Position numbers and translations under genes: made by a program. A DNA stretch of 64,000 nucleotides, from positions 124,001 through 188,000 of the forward strand of contig NZ_JABRPL010000002.1 in the NCBI RefSeq assembly GCF_013249015.1. Direction: 5' to 3'. Position 1 is the first letter of the stretch, and every line of letters starts with the position of its first letter. Shown here one piece after another: positions 60,664 to 64,000 of this stretch. Source of the stretch: Rathayibacter agropyri (GTDB lineage Bacteria > Actinomycetota > Actinomycetes > Actinomycetales > Microbacteriaceae). The notes under the pieces are model-generated. The model saw only the letters and a program-made list of their open reading frames with translations, was not told the DNA's origin and did no database searches.

Positions 60664-61284
60664 TCAGACCAGTACGTCGCGCAACTCCTCGAAGGAGCGG
60701 GCGATCCATCCGGACAGCGACTCCCGACCGTCGTGGTCGACCCACGCCGCCCACGCGTGCCGCACCGCTGCAAGACCCACGAGGGTCAGCATCCTCGCGC
60801 GGCTGCGCACCCGCTCTGCGTCGCCGTCATTGCGGTGAAGGCGCTCGACGATCAGCCCCTCGATGGCGAGTTCGAACTCGCGCATCCCCGCGATCTTCAG
60901 GCCGACCAGGTGCGGCTGCTCGCGGAACAGCGCGCGCCGCAGTACGTGCAACTCGCGGTCGTCCTCAAGCTGCTCCATCACCGCGACGAAGACGCGCTGC
61001 AGATCGTCGAGCACCGGCCCCTCACGGAGAACGAACGCGGCGGCGGTCTCGTCGGAGATCACCGGAAGTTTGCCGACGAGAGCGTCTTCCTTCGAGGCGA
61101 AGTAGTTGAAGAAGGTCCGGGTCGAGACATCCGCAGACCTCGACACGTCCTCGATCGTCACCCGCTCCGGCCCCCGCTCGCTGGCGAGGCGGAGAACTGC
61201 AATCTCGATCGCCCGGCGAGTCGCAAGGCGCTTGCGCTCTCGGAGCCCAGGCCGCTCGCGAGGTCGCTCCTGCTCGGTCAGCAC
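60664..61284 (-). CDS. TetR/AcrR-family transcriptional regulator
   Basis: 206 residues from GTG 61284, which lies 7 nt inside the preceding gene. The N-terminal HTH is RRAIEIAVLRLASERGPERV then IEDVSRSADVSTRTFFNYFA followed by SKEDAL, standard for TetR. The C-terminal helical domain (about 75-200) is the ligand and dimer region (LVGLAAVRHAWAAWVDHDG). It is translated from the same overlapping run as the lipoprotein hydrolase and holB, so it may control that hydrolase or a distant efflux system. Ligand unknown. Confidence 0.9.
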   Translation of the reverse strand: MLTEQERPRERPGLRERKRLATRRAIEIAVLRLASERGPERVTIEDVSRSADVSTRTFFNYFASKEDALVGKLPVISDETAAAFVLREGPVLDDLQRVFVAVMEQLEDDRELHVLRRALFREQPHLVGLKIAGMREFELAIEGLIVERLHRNDGDAERVRSRARMLTLVGLAAVRHAWAAWVDHDGRESLSGWIARSFEELRDVLV

Positions 61285-62804
61285 CGCGGATCCTTCTCGG
61301 GGACGGTGCCGTCGATCAGGTACGCGTCGACCGCGTCGTTCACGCACGAGTTCGACTTGTTGTATGCGGTGTGTCCCTTACCGTCGTAGGTGATGAGGTG
61401 GCCGTCCGCGAGTTCGCCCGCGAGTGCCTGGGCCCAGACGTAGGGCGTCGCGGGATCGTGCGTCGTGCCGACGACGACGATCGGTGCAGCGCCCTCCGCT
61501 CGGATCGGCGCGCGCGAGCCCTGGGACGCGGCCGGCCATTCGCCGCAGATGATCTCACCGTAGGCGAGGTAGCGGCCGATGGTGGGAGCCGCCTCCTCGA
61601 GAGCCGCCGCGTTAGCGCGCACCGAGGCGGTGTCGGCAGGGGAGGAGTGGTCGAGGCAGTTGACGGCGAGGAACGCCTCGGTGCTGTTGTCCGAGTAGGT
61701 CCCGTCGGCACTGCGGCTGTTGTAGGCGTCGGCGTATCGGAACGCGATCGTGGCGCCGCCACGCCGCACGTCCGAGAGCATCTCGCTCAGTGCGTGCCAT
61801 CCCGTCGCGTCGTACAGCGGATAGATGATCGCCGTCCACAGCGTGGTCGCTCCGAGCTGCCGACCGTCGCTCGCCCGAATCGGGGATTCATCGACCCGCT
61901 CAAGCATCGAGCGCAGCTGCGTCATCGCTTCGTCGACCGAGCCGGTGAAGGGGCAGCCCTCGGAGCCGAGGCAGTCCGCGAGGTAAGCCCGCAGCGCGCT
62001 CTCGAAGCCCTTCGCTTGCTCGCGGACGATGTCCAACGAGGTCGCCGCGGGGTCGATCGCTCCGTCAAGCACAAGCCGTCCGACGCGGTCCGGGAACAGG
62101 CCAGCGTACGTGGCGCCGAGGTAGGTGCCGTAGGAATACCCGAGGTAATTCAGGGTCTTGTCGCCGAGCGCCGCGCGCAGGACGTCCAGATCGCGCGCGG
62201 CGTTGGGAGTGCCCACCTCGGGCAGGAGGGAGCCGCTGCGCTGCTCGCACCCGGCGGCAAACGCCGCGGCCGAGGTCCGCTGGGCCTGGATCCACTCGTC
62301 GCTACCGCGCTCGCCCGGTGTGATGCCGTAGAGGTAGGAGTCGAGGCCGGGGCCGTCAAGGCATGACACAGCAGTCGAGGCTCCCACGCCGCGGGGATCG
62401 AAGCCGACCACGTCGTAGCGTGCGGCGAGCCGGGAATCGACCGCGAACTTGGCGCTGTTGCGGATGAAGTCGACGCCCGAGCCGCCTGGTCCGCCGGGGT
62501 TGACCAGGAGGGAGCCGAGAGCGGGGCCTTCCGTCGCGGGCCGGCGCACAAGTGCGATCGACGCAGTGTCACCGGTCGGCTCGTCCCAATCGAGCGGGAC
62601 CGTCGCGGTGGCGCAGAGGGCTCCGTCGCCGCAGTCGTCCCAGACGAGGACCTGCGAGTAGTAGCGAGCGAGGTCGGCGTCGACGCTTTGCGGCGCCGGC
62701 GTGGAGGTCTTCTCGACGGTCGGACCAGGCGCGAAGCAGGCCGTCAGGAGAGGGACGACCACGACGAGGGCCGCGAGCGACCAGGAGCGGCGAGCGCGCA
62801 TCAT
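61278..62804 (-). CDS. Secreted alpha/beta-hydrolase lipoprotein, tripeptidyl-aminopeptidase type
   Basis: 508 residues. Lipoprotein signal with lipobox LTAC near residue 23. The alpha/beta hydrolase core has SLLVNPGGPGGSG (oxyanion loop), YDVVGFDPRGVGAS, and YLGYSYGTYLGATYAGL with the nucleophile Ser in GYSYG. The late Asp is in VVVGTTHDPATPY and the His in YDGKGHTAYN. The C-terminal TAP-like domain is present. Relatives such as SlpD/E and TAP of streptomycetes remove N-terminal peptides outside the cell. The ATG overlaps the holB stop (ATGA). Confidence 0.92.
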   Translation of the reverse strand: MMRARRSWSLAALVVVVPLLTACFAPGPTVEKTSTPAPQSVDADLARYYSQVLVWDDCGDGALCATATVPLDWDEPTGDTASIALVRRPATEGPALGSLLVNPGGPGGSGVDFIRNSAKFAVDSRLAARYDVVGFDPRGVGASTAVSCLDGPGLDSYLYGITPGERGSDEWIQAQRTSAAAFAAGCEQRSGSLLPEVGTPNAARDLDVLRAALGDKTLNYLGYSYGTYLGATYAGLFPDRVGRLVLDGAIDPAATSLDIVREQAKGFESALRAYLADCLGSEGCPFTGSVDEAMTQLRSMLERVDESPIRASDGRQLGATTLWTAIIYPLYDATGWHALSEMLSDVRRGGATIAFRYADAYNSRSADGTYSDNSTEAFLAVNCLDHSSPADTASVRANAAALEEAAPTIGRYLAYGEIICGEWPAASQGSRAPIRAEGAAPIVVVGTTHDPATPYVWAQALAGELADGHLITYDGKGHTAYNKSNSCVNDAVDAYLIDGTVPEKDPRC

Positions 62805-63967
62805 GCCGCCACCGCCCGGCGAGCAGCGACGACCAGCATCGCCTCGAGGGCGAGCACCGGGGAGACGTTGGCGTCGATCCGCTGACGAGCAGTGCCAACG
62901 GCGTCGAGCACGTCCAGGGTGCGCTCGGGCGAAGTGGAGTCGGCGAGAGCGCTCATCTCCGGCCGCACCTCCTCGTTGATCACTCCCCCGGGTGCTCCGA
63001 GCTGGAGGCGAACGACATCGCGGTAGAGGGAGAGCAAGTCGACGAGGATACGGTCGAGACCGTCGCGGAGGCTACGAGTCGCCCGCCGCTTCTGGTCCTC
63101 CTCGAGCGCCCGCAGTTGCGAGCGGAGCTGCGCGGGGACCGTGCCGCCCGGTTCGACGCCGAGGGAGTGCAGAGCTTGCTGCCGCTCCACCTCGTCGCGC
63201 TCGAGCGTGATCGCTTTCGCATCCTCGGTCGCGACCTCGATCATCCGGGCCGCTCCGAGGACCGCGTCCGAGACTCCCCGCAGGCGCAGGGCGATCCGGA
63301 GCGTCTCCTCGCGCCGCTCGCGGGCGTTCGCGTCGGTCGCGAGCCTGTGTGCCATCCCGATGTGACTTTGCGCCTGACGCGCAGCTCGCTCCGCAGTCGC
63401 GGCGTCGACCCCGTCGCGACGCTGCAGCAGCCCGGCCACGTCGTCGACACTCGGCACCCGGAGGCGTACCGAGCGCGTCCGGGAGCGGATCGTGGGCAGG
63501 AGGTCGGCCTCGCTTGGCGCGCAGAGGATCCACACAGTGCGCTCCGGCGGCTCTTCGAGCGCCTTCAGCAGAACGTTGGAGGTGCGCTCGCTCATCCGAT
63601 CGGCGTCCTCGATCACCATGACGCGGTAGCGCGAAATCGAGGGCGAGTACTGAGAACTGCTGACCAGCCGACGGACCTCGTCGATCGAGATGATGACGCG
63701 TTCGGTCGTCAGGACCGAGAGGTCGGGATGCGAGCGCGCCGCGACCTGGCGGCAGTCGGGGCACTCGCCGCAGCCGCCACTCCGGCACAGCAGCGCGGCG
63801 GCGAAGGCGTAGGCGAGGTTCGAGCGGCCAGATCCCGGTGGACCGGTGAGCAGCCAGGAGTGCGTCATCGAGGCCGACTCGTGCCCGCTGTCATTCCGAG
63901 GCGTGGAGGCATCCTGTAGTGCCCCAATAGCGTGTTCCTGCCCGATGAGTTGGCTCCAGACCTTCAT
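62801..63967 (-). CDS. holB: DNA polymerase III subunit delta'
   Basis: 388 residues, clamp-loader AAA+ subunit. QEHAIGALQDA opens the fold, GPPGSGRSN is the degenerate P-loop expected of a subunit that does not turn over ATP, and CRSGGCGECPDCRQVAA holds the zinc cysteines. SIDEVRRLVS and IEDADRMSERTSNVLLKALE (with EEPPERT) are the family signature. The C-terminal helical collar follows. Start ATG 63967, near the window end; a thymidylate kinase gene usually lies upstream in relatives but is outside this window. Confidence 0.95.
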   Translation of the reverse strand: MKVWSQLIGQEHAIGALQDASTPRNDSGHESASMTHSWLLTGPPGSGRSNLAYAFAAALLCRSGGCGECPDCRQVAARSHPDLSVLTTERVIISIDEVRRLVSSSQYSPSISRYRVMVIEDADRMSERTSNVLLKALEEPPERTVWILCAPSEADLLPTIRSRTRSVRLRVPSVDDVAGLLQRRDGVDAATAERAARQAQSHIGMAHRLATDANARERREETLRIALRLRGVSDAVLGAARMIEVATEDAKAITLERDEVERQQALHSLGVEPGGTVPAQLRSQLRALEEDQKRRATRSLRDGLDRILVDLLSLYRDVVRLQLGAPGGVINEEVRPEMSALADSTSPERTLDVLDAVGTARQRIDANVSPVLALEAMLVVAARRAVAA

Positions 63968-64000
63968 GCGACCAGGTTAACCACGGGCGCTGACAGTGCG

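Noticed and set aside
1-64000. CRISPR array
   Set aside because: No series of equally spaced repeats with spacers; only short tandem duplications and palindromes were seen.

Overview
This is a high-GC actinobacterial chromosome segment that looks like a Microbacteriaceae member, most plausibly Rathayibacter. The signs are the glmU-prs pair, the metG/tatD/rsmA/ispE block, DUF3097 and DUF3054 proteins, a class-E-like LAATG sorting signal, and at the left edge what looks like one end of a tunicaminyl-uracil (tunicamycin/corynetoxin-type) cluster, a trait known from Rathayibacter and Streptomyces. The genus is inferred from gene content, not proven.

Region 1 (1-5.5 kb) is visibly less GC-rich than the rest. 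On the minus strand it holds a SDR-type dehydratase, a radical SAM enzyme and an acyl carrier protein with 4-nt overlaps, then a broken histidine-phosphatase gene, then a type I phosphodiesterase/nucleotide pyrophosphatase that runs off the window. A two-domain GNAT-like acyltransferase is divergent from them. This parts list matches TunA, TunB, TunK, TunG, TunH and TunC. IS3 and IS30 transposase scars and an XRE regulator close the region.

Region 2 (5.5-19.8 kb) is mostly housekeeping on the minus strand: prs, glmU, tRNA-Gln, an ABC-F protein, a membrane molybdopterin oxidoreductase, ispE, rsmA, tatD, metG and rsmI. A lower-GC two-gene module (RecF/OLD-like ATPase plus a Toprim-like partner) is spliced between tatD and metG and is a candidate defence system.

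Region 3 (20-43 kb) holds a protein mannosyltransferase, a YeiH exporter, metY, a CoA-binding protein, RtcB, serine dehydratase, a rhodanese, YyaL, a giant HrpA helicase, an MFS carrier, an aldo/keto reductase, a wall-anchored M28 peptidase and Ku. Its intergenic spaces are rich in palindromes and short tandem duplications. One palindrome sits inside the hrpA reading frame.

Region 4 (43-64 kb) holds a DUF3516-type helicase, a decayed AbiEi/DUF559-like gene, DUF3054/DUF3097, an ArsR regulator, an FMN-riboswitch-controlled riboflavin operon (ribD, ribE, ribBA, ribH), an MHS transporter, an ABC exporter preceded by a decayed HTH gene, a lipoprotein, a TrmH methyltransferase, gabD, a nicotinamidase, dacB, tRNA-Thr, and the overlapping trio holB / lipoprotein hydrolase / tetR.
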